A DNA stretch of 64,000 bases from Streptomyces sp. NBC_00289 (GTDB lineage: Bacteria > Actinomycetota > Actinomycetes > Streptomycetales > Streptomycetaceae). The stretch is taken from assembly GCF_041435115.1 (NCBI RefSeq), contig NZ_CP108046.1, positions 930,001-994,000 of the forward strand. Direction: 5' to 3'. Below, piece after piece: positions 42,044 through 49,704 of the stretch. The stretch's first letter is position 1. The number at the start of each line of letters is the position of its first letter. The position numbers were made by a program, and so were the translations under genes. A model generated the notes under the pieces. That model ran no database searches and was not told the origin of the DNA. It saw nothing but the letters and a program-made list of their open reading frames with translations.

Positions 42044-42713
42044 GCGAGACACCGGGAAGCCGCCCCAGCGGCAGATACCTTTCGGCTCTGATAACGGCTC
42101 TGAGCGCGGAGTTGGCGAACGTCGACATCTCCTTCAGGTCGCTGCCGGTGGACCGCTTCCGCCGCAGCGAGACCACCGGGCGAAGCATGACATTCCAGTT
42201 CCGGACGTGATCAATGCTGAAGCCTGCCCGGCGCATGACCCATAGAAGTCGATCCTGTGAGTATCGCCGGACGTGGCCGACCGCCACATCGTGCTGGGAC
42301 CACAACCGCATGTCGCTGGGAACCGAGACCAGTACGTGCCCATGGGGTCGCAGGACACGGAACAACTCGCGCGCCACGCGTAGATCATCCGTTATGTGCT
42401 CAAGCACGTCATACGCGACGATCAAGGAGGCCGCGCGACTCGGGAACGGAAGCGAGCAAGCGTCGGCTCGCACTGTGGTCAGGCCCCGGGAAGACATCGC
42501 GGCGGCGCCCAGGGCCGCATATTCCACGCCTACCGCACGCCACCCTTCACGGACCAGGACTTCCGTGTTTCCACCCACACCCGCACCGATGTCCAGGGCA
42601 AGCCTGGCCGCTCCTGGGCCCGGTAATTCCCGAGCCAGCATCGCGCGCCTTTCCGCGTACCACCAGTGGCTGGCCTCGAGCTTTGCGAGTTGCATGATCT
42701 CGGAGTCATCCAT
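42015..42713 (-). CDS. Class I SAM-dependent methyltransferase, 232 aa
   Basis: The N-terminal ASHWWYAERRAML is the aromatic lead typical of a methyltransferase group often beside glycan genes. Motif I is LALDIGAGVGGNTEVL. The acidic residue after beta 2 is VGVEYA, followed by ADACSLPF, VAYDVLEHITDDL and LRPHGHVLVSVPSDMRLWSQ. HVRRYSQDRL is the family's C-terminal marker. The enzyme transfers a methyl group to a small molecule or glycan; the acceptor is unknown. It ends inside the WD40 gene's 3' end on the opposite strand. It follows another methyltransferase by 39 bases. Confidence 0.8.
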   Translation of the reverse strand: MDDSEIMQLAKLEASHWWYAERRAMLARELPGPGAARLALDIGAGVGGNTEVLVREGWRAVGVEYAALGAAAMSSRGLTTVRADACSLPFPSRAASLIVAYDVLEHITDDLRVARELFRVLRPHGHVLVSVPSDMRLWSQHDVAVGHVRRYSQDRLLWVMRRAGFSIDHVRNWNVMLRPVVSLRRKRSTGSDLKEMSTFANSALRAVIRAERYLPLGRLPGVSLILRAHHPG

Positions 42714-42752
42714 CTCCTGGCTCCCCCATAACGCGGCCTTCTGTATGCCCGG

Positions 42753-43358
42753 TCACGGACGCATGCACATCGTCAAGTAACTTCCCGGTATCCGGGTGAC
42801 ACCGTCCAGGACATCGCCTGAGACGTCCAAAAAGACATCACCCGCCAGGGACAGTAGTGATTCAGAAGTGCGAACGAAGGAACCCCTGTCGTTCTCGGAC
42901 ATCCATCGTGAAACGATCCCCTGCCCGGGTGAAAAGCAGGTGTCCACGCTCACTACGCATCCGCCGTCTGTGAGGGCCTCGCTTACCTGCCCCAGCAGTT
43001 CGCGGCACTCCTCATCGGGCAGGTGGTGGAGGATGCCCATCAGTATGACCGCCGTGAACTGCCCTCGGCCGCTGCTCGCGTCGGCGTGATAGCTGCGGTG
43101 ATGGAAAGCGATTCCGCTTCCCCAGTGCCGACGGCGAGCGTATGCGATGTAGCGCCCGGACGTGTCATAGCCGTCGTAGCGAACACCGGCCGGTAGGCGG
43201 TCCAGATAGTAGCCGGGGCCGCAACCGATATCCAGGACTCGATCCCCTGGCTTCAACGCCAATCTATCCATGCATAAATACCGCAGCCTGTCGGCACCCA
43301 CCGCACGCTGAAAGGCTATATAGGCGCGCGGGAACGAAAGGGGCTGAAAAAGGGACAA
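42753..43358 (-). CDS. Class I SAM-dependent methyltransferase, 201 aa
   Basis: It has a TTG start with a G-rich ribosome site (GGGGGGAA). Motif I is VLDIGCGPGYYLDRLP, the post-beta-2 residue is YDGYDTSGRYIAYARR, and motif post-I is VILMGILHHLPDEECRELLG. A CVVSVDTCFSPGQGIVSRWM segment follows. The fold is a complete Rossmann methyltransferase with no fused domain; the 'H-H-L-P-D' form is common in small-molecule and lipid methyltransferases. It lies 32 bases downstream of the caspase-STAND gene on the same strand, which suggests it is cotranscribed with it. Confidence 0.8.
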   Translation of the reverse strand: MSLFQPLSFPRAYIAFQRAVGADRLRYLCMDRLALKPGDRVLDIGCGPGYYLDRLPAGVRYDGYDTSGRYIAYARRRHWGSGIAFHHRSYHADASSGRGQFTAVILMGILHHLPDEECRELLGQVSEALTDGGCVVSVDTCFSPGQGIVSRWMSENDRGSFVRTSESLLSLAGDVFLDVSGDVLDGVTRIPGSYLTMCMRP

Positions 43359-43390
43359 CGTGTTCCCCCCTGGGATGCAGACGAAGATGC

Positions 43391-45319
43391 CTAGAAAGGG
43401 CCAAGGGTGTGAAATGCTTCCTGAAATGTGCGATGAGCCAGACGATAGACGCTCTGACCGTCCTCCGAGTCAAGCATGATGTACGGGGCGGCGGCGACCA
43501 AGAGGGCGTCGATGTCTGCTTCGGTCACGCGGACGCCCGGGGCGGCGATCGCGTTCGCCATGATGACCCAGATCCGGTCAGATCGCGGGATCCCCCGGCC
43601 GGGGGCCATTGCGAGCGCCTCGAGCAAAGGAGCGAACGCGGGATGAGTCTCCGTGAGCCGGTTGATGGCGACGGAAAAGAGGGTCTGATGATCGGTTTCA
43701 AGCAGTGCGACCAAGTCGCCTCGGCGCTCCGGCCGGAGCAGGTCCGGGCGGGCAACGATTTCGTGCACGACGAGTCGGGCGAAAAGAAACTGTCGGGCTT
43801 TCTCTCCGATGAGGGCGGAAAGACTTGCAACAGTGTTGTCCGTGGCGTCCAAGTGCTGTGCGGCACGAGCAGCCATGAGCCTGAGGTGCGCATAGGTGGC
43901 GACGGCGGCAGGGTCGCGGTCGACCGTGAGGATCTGGGTGGTCGGGGCCCGTCCCAGGGCGTCGAGAAGGTCCTCGTCAGCGGTGTCCGGCTGGTCCGGG
44001 CCCTCCAGGGTGGAGGCACGCGTCCCAACCACTACTTTGACATGGGGCAGCGCGGCAATACTCCGTAGAACCGAACCTGCGATTACCCCTGGTTCCTGGG
44101 CTTCGTCAAGGGCGTCGGCGAGCACGAGGAAGGAGACTGCCCGGTCCCGTAGCCGGGAGACGAGCCAGTCGACGCTGCCGCTCGTCTCCGCACGTCTCGG
44201 CGGCGGCAGACCTGCTGCGGCAGCCAGCCGCAGTACCAAGTCGCCGGTGGTAATCCCGGTGAGGTGGACGACGGCGTCAAACGGCCTCACCGCTGCCTGG
44301 CTGGGCGTCGGTTCCAGATAGCCGGCCCGTGCGAGCAGATCGCACAGTGCGGCGTTACTCTGCACCAGGACATTGCCCAGAAGCGCGGACTTGCCTGCTC
44401 CCGCTCGGCCGGTCACGATGAGCATTCCGCAGTCGTGGTCTCGTATCCAGGAGGCGACGCGTTCCCGCTCGGTGTGCCGACCAACGAAGTACCAGACCAG
44501 CTCACCGTGTTCAGCGCCTTGCGCCTTGGGGAGGAAGTGCCCGCGTTCGTCGTGCGAGAGCCCGCCGAGGAAGGCACGTAGCTCCGCGTAGACGTCCAGC
44601 GGAGCGGTGACCCCGGACGGCAACAACCGCCGTCGGCGGATCGGTTCCACCACGTGCAGGCCACGCTCGATGACCTCGTTGGGTGCGATACGGTTCCGCA
44701 GATTCGACACGAGTTCGGCGACGGCTATCTGCTCGTCGTTGTCGGTATACGAGTTCAGGGCGGACGCCAACGCGCGCCGGAACTGGCCGAGAGGGGTGGC
44801 GCTGTCGTCACCCCCGACCCCGATCAGGGCAAACCGCTCCGGGGCATTGACCATGTGCAGAAGCGCGGCAGCCAGTTTCCGTACGAAGGTGGCCGCTCCG
44901 CATGCCTCGATAACCAGGAGCAGCCACAGGCTCTGGTGCGCATGACGACGCTGCCACTGCTTGTTGATCTGCTCGGCAATGGTCTGCGGATTCACCCCGC
45001 TGTAGCTGATGGAGGACGGGGTCTCGTACGTCGCGAGCCAGGCGTCAAACCCGTTGGACGTTCCGTGACCGAGCCATATCAGCACGGAGTTGCTGTCGCC
45101 GCGCTCCGCCCATGTGTTGAGCTGGAGTTTGATGCTGGTCTCGGTCCGGTGGCCATTCTCCGTCCAGGGGGCCAACACGCCATTGAGATGCTCGGCGAGA
45201 AGAGTAACGATCGCCTCCGCCTCATGCTCCGCCTCGGGAAGCGGCGCATGGTGAAGATAGGTACTCACCACCACCGGAAGTACGTCCAGTCTGTCGGCGG
45301 GTTCCCCCTCCGCTGTCAT
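43391..45319 (-). CDS. Caspase-like peptidase fused to a STAND NTPase, 642 aa
   Basis: The N-terminal 230 residues form a caspase/peptidase C14-like domain: SVLIWLGHGTSNGF holds His85 and LLLVIEACGAATF holds Cys140, the probable dyad. The STAND/NACHT NTPase follows: Walker A GRAGAGKSALLG (residues 304-315), Walker B FLVLADALDEAQ (about 397-408) and VVVGTRAS, a sensor Arg. It ends YRLAHRTFQEAFHTLGPF, where fused homologues continue into a helical linker and WD40 repeats. That linker and the propellers occur in the plus-strand gene at 39572 instead. The ATG overlaps the esterase stop by four bases (ATGA). Activation would release the peptidase; the target is unknown. Confidence 0.85.
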   Translation of the reverse strand: MTAEGEPADRLDVLPVVVSTYLHHAPLPEAEHEAEAIVTLLAEHLNGVLAPWTENGHRTETSIKLQLNTWAERGDSNSVLIWLGHGTSNGFDAWLATYETPSSISYSGVNPQTIAEQINKQWQRRHAHQSLWLLLVIEACGAATFVRKLAAALLHMVNAPERFALIGVGGDDSATPLGQFRRALASALNSYTDNDEQIAVAELVSNLRNRIAPNEVIERGLHVVEPIRRRRLLPSGVTAPLDVYAELRAFLGGLSHDERGHFLPKAQGAEHGELVWYFVGRHTERERVASWIRDHDCGMLIVTGRAGAGKSALLGNVLVQSNAALCDLLARAGYLEPTPSQAAVRPFDAVVHLTGITTGDLVLRLAAAAGLPPPRRAETSGSVDWLVSRLRDRAVSFLVLADALDEAQEPGVIAGSVLRSIAALPHVKVVVGTRASTLEGPDQPDTADEDLLDALGRAPTTQILTVDRDPAAVATYAHLRLMAARAAQHLDATDNTVASLSALIGEKARQFLFARLVVHEIVARPDLLRPERRGDLVALLETDHQTLFSVAINRLTETHPAFAPLLEALAMAPGRGIPRSDRIWVIMANAIAAPGVRVTEADIDALLVAAAPYIMLDSEDGQSVYRLAHRTFQEAFHTLGPF

Positions 45320-46692
45320 CCGACCTCCGGTGCCCGGGGCGTGACCATGACCAATTGAGTCACTGGGGAGAACGCCTCACCCTTGAGCGCCACCCGGTAC
45401 ACCCCGGGCTGATCGACGGTGAGCCGCACCTTCAAGGTGCCGTCGCGGGACGTCAGCATCGGGTAGGCGATCGGCGCGCCGCTGCGTGCATCGGTCACCC
45501 TGCACGTCACCGCCGCGAAGTCCTCGTCGCTCGATGCGACGATTTCAATGGGTTCACCGACCGTAGCCATGTCAGGCACGTGTAAGCCCAGTGAAGAGGG
45601 CGCTCCCAGCCAGGGTCCCAGAGGCTCCTCGGTGAGCACTCCGCAGACGTGGCTCACGGCCTCGGAGGTGGATGCCAGGGCTCCATGAGATTGTGCGAGG
45701 TAGAGGGGCTCGACGCCTCCGGCCGCAGATTCGCGGTAGACGGTCTCGTCGCCGCCCCGGTCGGCGAAGCGCATTTGCCCTGGTTCCAGACCCGGTTGGT
45801 AGGCCCAGAGTTGTGGCGTGACCGCACCTCCTTCAACTGTCAGACTCTGCATCGTGGGTTGACCTACACCCACCACGGTACGAAGCCTGTCGACGCTCAC
45901 TGCGGTGAGCTGATCATGCAAACGGGCCGCGTCCTCGGCAAGCTCCTCGTCACCGCCCAACGCGGTCACATCTGACGGGATCAGTCTGCGGACACGGGTG
46001 CCATCGAGGACACAGCGGTAGGACGGCAGCAGATCATGGAGTCCGGGCATCGTCGCACAGAGGCGGCGCAAAAGGGATCGGGGCAGGGGTACGGGGCTCC
46101 CCCGCCCTGAGCTGAGAATGAGAGCCGCTTTGACCGCTCCGCGGAACGGGGTCCCGAGAGTGACAGTGGTGCGCACCTCACTGTCACCGCCAAGTACACC
46201 GGTGAAATACCGCGCTACCAGGCCGCCCATGGAGTGTGCGACTAGGACCAACTTGGCGCCTGCGCTGCCTCGAGGGTGCGCTCTCCACATCCGCAGGTGG
46301 TTTTCAGCGGCGTCGGCGAGGATGCGCGCGTTGTGGGCCGTTGACAGTCGCCAGTCATAGGCAAACGAAAGGACTGCGGCAGGATCCAGCACCACGCGCC
46401 TTATGCTGCGGACCAAAGCGGTGTACGGCTCGAAACCTCGCAACACCGGCGCGAACGCGGGGAATTGCAGAAGCCTTGTCGCTTTGATACGGCCCGCACT
46501 GCCGGCTCTCTCCTCGTCGGTGACCCGCAGTGCGTCGAGCGAGGAACCAGACGTCCAGGCCCGCAGGTACCACCCGGGATCCGCCAATCCCCACAAGGTC
46601 TTTCCCGAGGTGGCATCCACCAGCTCACTACCCATGATCCCGGGCAGGACGATCACTGCATCGGCACATGCGGCAGGTCCAACAGCGCCCAT
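45316..46692 (-). CDS. LCAT/PDAT-like alpha/beta-hydrolase, 458 aa
   Basis: The N-terminal IVLPGIMGSELVDATSG is the lecithin:cholesterol acyltransferase-like oxyanion/lid segment. FAYDWRLSTAHNA and VLVAHSMGGLVARYF follow, with nucleophile S154 in S-M-G-G. A late QSHGALAS is the likely catalytic His, and DRGGDETV supplies acidic residues. The last 110 residues (from about 355: VGEPIEIVASSDEDFAAVTC) look like a beta-sandwich. It acts on lipid or other esters. It lacks a signal peptide and is translationally coupled to the caspase-STAND gene, which suggests a phospholipase-type effector or partner of it. That is an inference. Confidence 0.8.
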   Translation of the reverse strand: MGAVGPAACADAVIVLPGIMGSELVDATSGKTLWGLADPGWYLRAWTSGSSLDALRVTDEERAGSAGRIKATRLLQFPAFAPVLRGFEPYTALVRSIRRVVLDPAAVLSFAYDWRLSTAHNARILADAAENHLRMWRAHPRGSAGAKLVLVAHSMGGLVARYFTGVLGGDSEVRTTVTLGTPFRGAVKAALILSSGRGSPVPLPRSLLRRLCATMPGLHDLLPSYRCVLDGTRVRRLIPSDVTALGGDEELAEDAARLHDQLTAVSVDRLRTVVGVGQPTMQSLTVEGGAVTPQLWAYQPGLEPGQMRFADRGGDETVYRESAAGGVEPLYLAQSHGALASTSEAVSHVCGVLTEEPLGPWLGAPSSLGLHVPDMATVGEPIEIVASSDEDFAAVTCRVTDARSGAPIAYPMLTSRDGTLKVRLTVDQPGVYRVALKGEAFSPVTQLVMVTPRAPEVG

Positions 46693-47163
46693 ACGACTCC
46701 CCGTTGTTGCACGGTGACGACTCGTTCCTATATCAGCACACGGCCGACGGTTGTGGTGGCCAAATAAGCACGCTGATGCGATTCGAGACCCGTGTACTAC
46801 AGCCGGAGATCTTGAGGGTCGGTGAACGATGGGATCGGCTGGTGGTGCGCCCAGGCGCGGGGACAGGGGCGTACGGAAACCGGCTGGACTCGGAGCGTCC
46901 GATGCTCACCACTCACCTACCCGAGCCCGAACTGAGGCCGGGCTGGGCAGGCGAGCCGAAATGGGACGGTGTTCCAGACACTCAGATGTGTCTCACCTCG
47001 ATGTGCCACCCGTTCCCGGTGAAGGCGATCGGTACGTTGCGCGGGGTTTTGTCCTTGGCGACGCAGGCCAGGCGGGTCACGTCAGTGGCCAGCAGCTACT
47101 GGCTGACCGGGCGGTTCACAACCTCGATGACCCCGTTCGGCCGCAGGGTTCGGCTACTCCATC
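46693..47163. other. Stretch without an intact gene
   Basis: It separates the conflict locus from the VOC gene. It contains a short ligase-like remnant at 46890; nothing else is supported. Confidence 0.4.
46890..46970 (+). pseudogene. N-terminal fragment resembling an ATP-dependent DNA ligase
   Basis: SERPMLTTHLPEPELRPGW then AGEPKWDG resembles the start of actinobacterial ATP-dependent ligases, where the Lys in E-P-K-W-D-G is the AMP-accepting residue. The homology stops right after the motif. Only about 27 residues, so the call is weak. Confidence 0.35.
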
Positions 47164-47604
47164 TCACCGCAGTTGCTCGGCCAGTCCGACGATGATGCCC
47201 TCCGGGCCGCGGAGGTAGCAGAGCAGATAGCTGTCCTCGAACCGGGCGATCTCGCCGACGAGTTCGCCGCCGAGAGGGCGCAGGCGGGCAACGGTGTCCT
47301 CGATGTCGTCGACGGCGAACATGACGCGGTGCGTGCCGAGAATGTTGTGCGGCCGGTTGCGCGGCCCGGCGCTGATCACTGCGGGGCTGCGGTACTTCGC
47401 GAGCTCGAGCCGGCTGTGTCCGTCCGGGGTCCGGACCATCGCGATCTCACAGCGGACGCCGTCGAGTCCGGTGCACTGGTCGGCGACGAGGCCCTCGACC
47501 TCCGCCCTGCCCTCCAGCTCCATCCCCAGTTCCAGGAAGAACGCGACGGCGGCATCCAAGTCCTCGACGACGATGCCGACGTTGTCCATCCGCTGAATCG
47601 CCAT
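47164..47604 (-). CDS. VOC-superfamily protein, 146 aa
   Basis: The ATG at 47604 follows GGAGAA. It has two VOC modules: MDNVGIVVEDLDAAVAFFLE, LGMELEGRAEV, then HRVMFAVDDIEDTVARLRPL and a C-terminal LLCYLRGPEGIIVGLAEQL. 'Y-L-R-G-P-E-G-I-I' is the VOC end motif with the metal-ligand Glu; a His in the first module is replaced by the N-V-G-I start. Members act as glyoxalases, dioxygenases or drug-binding proteins. No operon partner. Function unknown. Confidence 0.75.
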   Translation of the reverse strand: MAIQRMDNVGIVVEDLDAAVAFFLELGMELEGRAEVEGLVADQCTGLDGVRCEIAMVRTPDGHSRLELAKYRSPAVISAGPRNRPHNILGTHRVMFAVDDIEDTVARLRPLGGELVGEIARFEDSYLLCYLRGPEGIIVGLAEQLR

Positions 47605-48006
47605 GCTGGCTTCTCCTTCTTGGCTCGTGGCGGCCGGTGGTGGCCGCTGATGTCCCTGGGACGGAGCCGGTGGCACGTTCTCGACATCCTCAGACCGCCG
47701 AACTCCGAAAAATCTTAAGCGCGCCTCAGCACCGCTGCAGCAGACCCGCGAGCCAGGCGCCGCCAGCGAGGGGGGTACGGCCAAGGTGACCGCTTGCATA
47801 AAGACGAACAGCCACAGCGTGCCGTCCCCGCTGTTCCAGCGGGCACTGACCTGGGTGTCTCAATTGTTGGCCCGCTTACGCCGGCGGTAGCGCCCTGCTC
47901 GATGCCTTCTCCGCCGCGGCGGCGCCCGCCGGAGACCGCGCCGCGCGCACGGCCACGGTGCTTCAGGCGGCCGGCTACGGCACGTCTCACCTCGACAGCG
48001 CAGCTA

Positions 48007-48042
48007 GGTACCGTGGCCGGTACCCAGTGGGGTACCTTGGGG
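48007..48042. repeat. Three 12-bp GGTACC iterons, probable toxin-antitoxin operator
   Basis: GGTACCGTGGCC, GGTACCCAGTGG and GGTACCTTGGGG occur head to tail at 48007, 48019 and 48031, ending two bases before the antitoxin ATG. A 12-base period is near one helical turn, as expected for cooperative binding of ribbon-helix-helix dimers. Confidence 0.75.
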
Positions 48043-48044
48043 CC

Positions 48045-48251
48045 ATGCCTGCACTCAATGTGGAATTCAGCGAGGACGAGATGGCGCGGCTGCGCGAGCG
48101 GGCGGCTCTGGCGGGCCGGAGCCTGAAGCAGCACGTGCACGACGTGACGGTTCAGGAAGCCGACCGGCTCGCCTTCGTGGAGGGCGCGGTCGCCGAAGCC
48201 GCCCGAGTGCTGCCCGGCGTCGAGGCCCGCTTCCCCGTCGGACAGCGATGA
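48045..48251 (+). CDS. Ribbon-helix-helix antitoxin-like protein, 68 aa
   Basis: The ATG at 48045 is chosen: it lies directly after the iterons and begins MPALNVEFSEDEMARLRERA, a strand followed by the ALAGRSLKQHVHDV helices, typical of CopG/Arc-type ribbon-helix-helix DNA binding. The C-terminal half (ADRLAFVEGAVAEAARVL) would wrap the toxin. The stop overlaps the next gene's ATG (ATGA), as in coupled toxin-antitoxin pairs. It probably represses its own promoter at the GGTACC iterons. Confidence 0.75.
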   Translation: MPALNVEFSEDEMARLRERAALAGRSLKQHVHDVTVQEADRLAFVEGAVAEAARVLPGVEARFPVGQR

Positions 48252-48631
48252 GCCCGATCATTCGTGTGGACGTCGGCTGGGTCCTTCAGATCCAGTCGGC
48301 GATCTCCCCGCTGAACGTGCCCATCTCTGACTGGGGCAGCCTGGGGTACATGGCTGGCCGGCACACTTTCGAGCGGGAGCGCGGCGTCCTGTACTACGAG
48401 GAGGCCGCCTCGCGGGCCGCGACCTTCCTGCACACCGCGCTACTGCTGCGCCCGTTCACCGACTACAACCTGGTCATCGGCTGGGCCTGCGCCAGCCAGT
48501 ACATGCACCTCTCCGGCCAGCCCCTCCAGGCCAAGGACGATGACCTGTACGAACTCGCCCAGGCCGTCCGAGCACAGGAAGCCGATCTGCGCACTGTCGC
48601 GCAGCGCCTGGAGTCCTGGCGCAGCGAGTGA
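48248..48631 (+). CDS. Doc/Fic-like toxin with degenerate catalytic motif, 127 aa
   Basis: A small helical protein of Doc length: AGRHTFERERGVLYYEEAAS, RAATFLHTALLLRPFTDYNL and VIGWACASQYMHLSG. In Doc and Fic proteins the central motif is 'H-P-F-x-D-G-N-K-R'. Here it reads RPFTDYNLVI: the His is Arg and the G-N-K-R core is lost except Asp and Asn. Phosphotransfer or AMP transfer may therefore be lost or changed. Similar Streptomyces pairs are labelled as fic-family toxins. The antitoxin gene overlaps it upstream. Target unknown. Confidence 0.65.
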   Translation: MSPIIRVDVGWVLQIQSAISPLNVPISDWGSLGYMAGRHTFERERGVLYYEEAASRAATFLHTALLLRPFTDYNLVIGWACASQYMHLSGQPLQAKDDDLYELAQAVRAQEADLRTVAQRLESWRSE

Positions 48632-48997
48632 CACGGCGGGTGCCCGTCCGGATGCCCCTCGTCGACAGCCGCGGCTCCGACTGAGGCTGCTGAAGAAGTA
48701 CGCCGACGTCGACGGCAAGACCAGCTTCTACGACGCCACGGATATGGGACAGGCACAACAACGTCCTTCCGGGCCGCCCCACGGGCAAGCCAGATCAGAT
48801 GTCACCACACCGTGCAGCAGCCCCGTTGTGCCGCTTCGGCAGACGTTCGAGTCACACCGCCTGCCGTGCGTCTTCGGTCCTGTCGCCAGGACTGGCGCGT
48901 GTCTCTTTGACGGGTCGGTCGGTTGATCGGATGTATCTGTCCCATTAGTGATCATGCTGCGATGTGGGACCGGATCGCGCCGCCTGTGCCGTTCCCC
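48632..48997. other. No gene recognised
   Basis: A short coding-like run near 48680-48740 (LLKKYADVDGKTSFYDATD) has no start or family. Nothing else was seen. Confidence 0.4.
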
Positions 48998-49089
48998 CGC
49001 GACCGCAGCGGACGGACCGGCGCGACCGCAGCGGACGGACCGGCGCGACCGCAGCGGACGGACCGGCGCGACCGCAGCGGACGGACCGG
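48998..49089. repeat. Minisatellite: four perfect 23-base tandem units
   Basis: Units start at 48998, 49021, 49044 and 49067. Each begins CGCGACCGCAGCGG and ends ACGGACCGG. The copies are identical, which suggests recent slippage. There are no spacers, so it is not CRISPR. Confidence 0.85.
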
Positions 49090-49135
49090 GAGCGGACTGC
49101 TCGTAGCCGTTCGGGAGGATGCGTCTGGACAGCGA

Positions 49136-49468
49136 CTACTCCTGTCCCGGGACCGCCATCTCCCCAAGGAGCGACCAGTCGTCCTGCTGAACCGTCGCGT
49201 TGACGATGCGAGGCGTCTCGACCAGGTGAGGCGGCAGCGTCTGCTGCGCGGCCTTGAAGTGCGCGGACTGCACATGCGCGGCCCCGGCCTCGTCGTCGCG
49301 GAAGGCTTCGACCAGGATGTACTCCGTGGGGTCCGCCACGCTGCGCGACCAGTCGAACCACAGGCAGCCGGGCTCGGCGCGCGTGGCCCGGGTGAAGTCG
49401 GCGGTGATCTCCGGCCAGCGGTCGGCGTGCTCGGGACGGACTCGGAACCTGGCGGTAATGAAGATCAT
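49136..49468 (-). CDS. ABM-domain (quinol monooxygenase-like) protein, 110 aa
   Basis: A single antibiotic-biosynthesis monooxygenase (ABM) ferredoxin-like fold: MIFITARFRVRPEHADRWPE, CLWFDWSRSVADPTEYILVE, FRDDEAGAAHVQSAHFKAAQ. The 'H-x-x-S-x-H-F' segment is the family's active-site end. Homologues (YgiN, ActVA-Orf6) oxidise quinols or polyphenols without cofactor, or act as accessory proteins. It lies 236 bases behind the transporter operon on the same strand and may be read with it. Substrate unknown. Confidence 0.8.
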   Translation of the reverse strand: MIFITARFRVRPEHADRWPEITADFTRATRAEPGCLWFDWSRSVADPTEYILVEAFRDDEAGAAHVQSAHFKAAQQTLPPHLVETPRIVNATVQQDDWSLLGEMAVPGQE

Positions 49469-49704
49469 GGGATTCCTTCGCTGATGTCTGTGCGTCCTGC
49501 ATCGAACAAGCGGTGGCGTGGGCAGGGACGACGAGGCGATCCACGGGCAGGCGGTGCCTTGATTGCCGTCCGATCACACCATTAGAACTTGGCGGCTTGT
49601 TTGCCGGCTTGCGGACCCTATGCCCGGGCGCGTCGCGGTGGGCCGTCTGATGGGCGGCCCACCGCGAGGGACTGGGTGGGCGTGGTGGGGATACGGACGG
49701 ATCG

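Noticed and set aside
48998..49089. Possible CRISPR-like array
   Set aside because: Head-to-tail units without spacers; a minisatellite.
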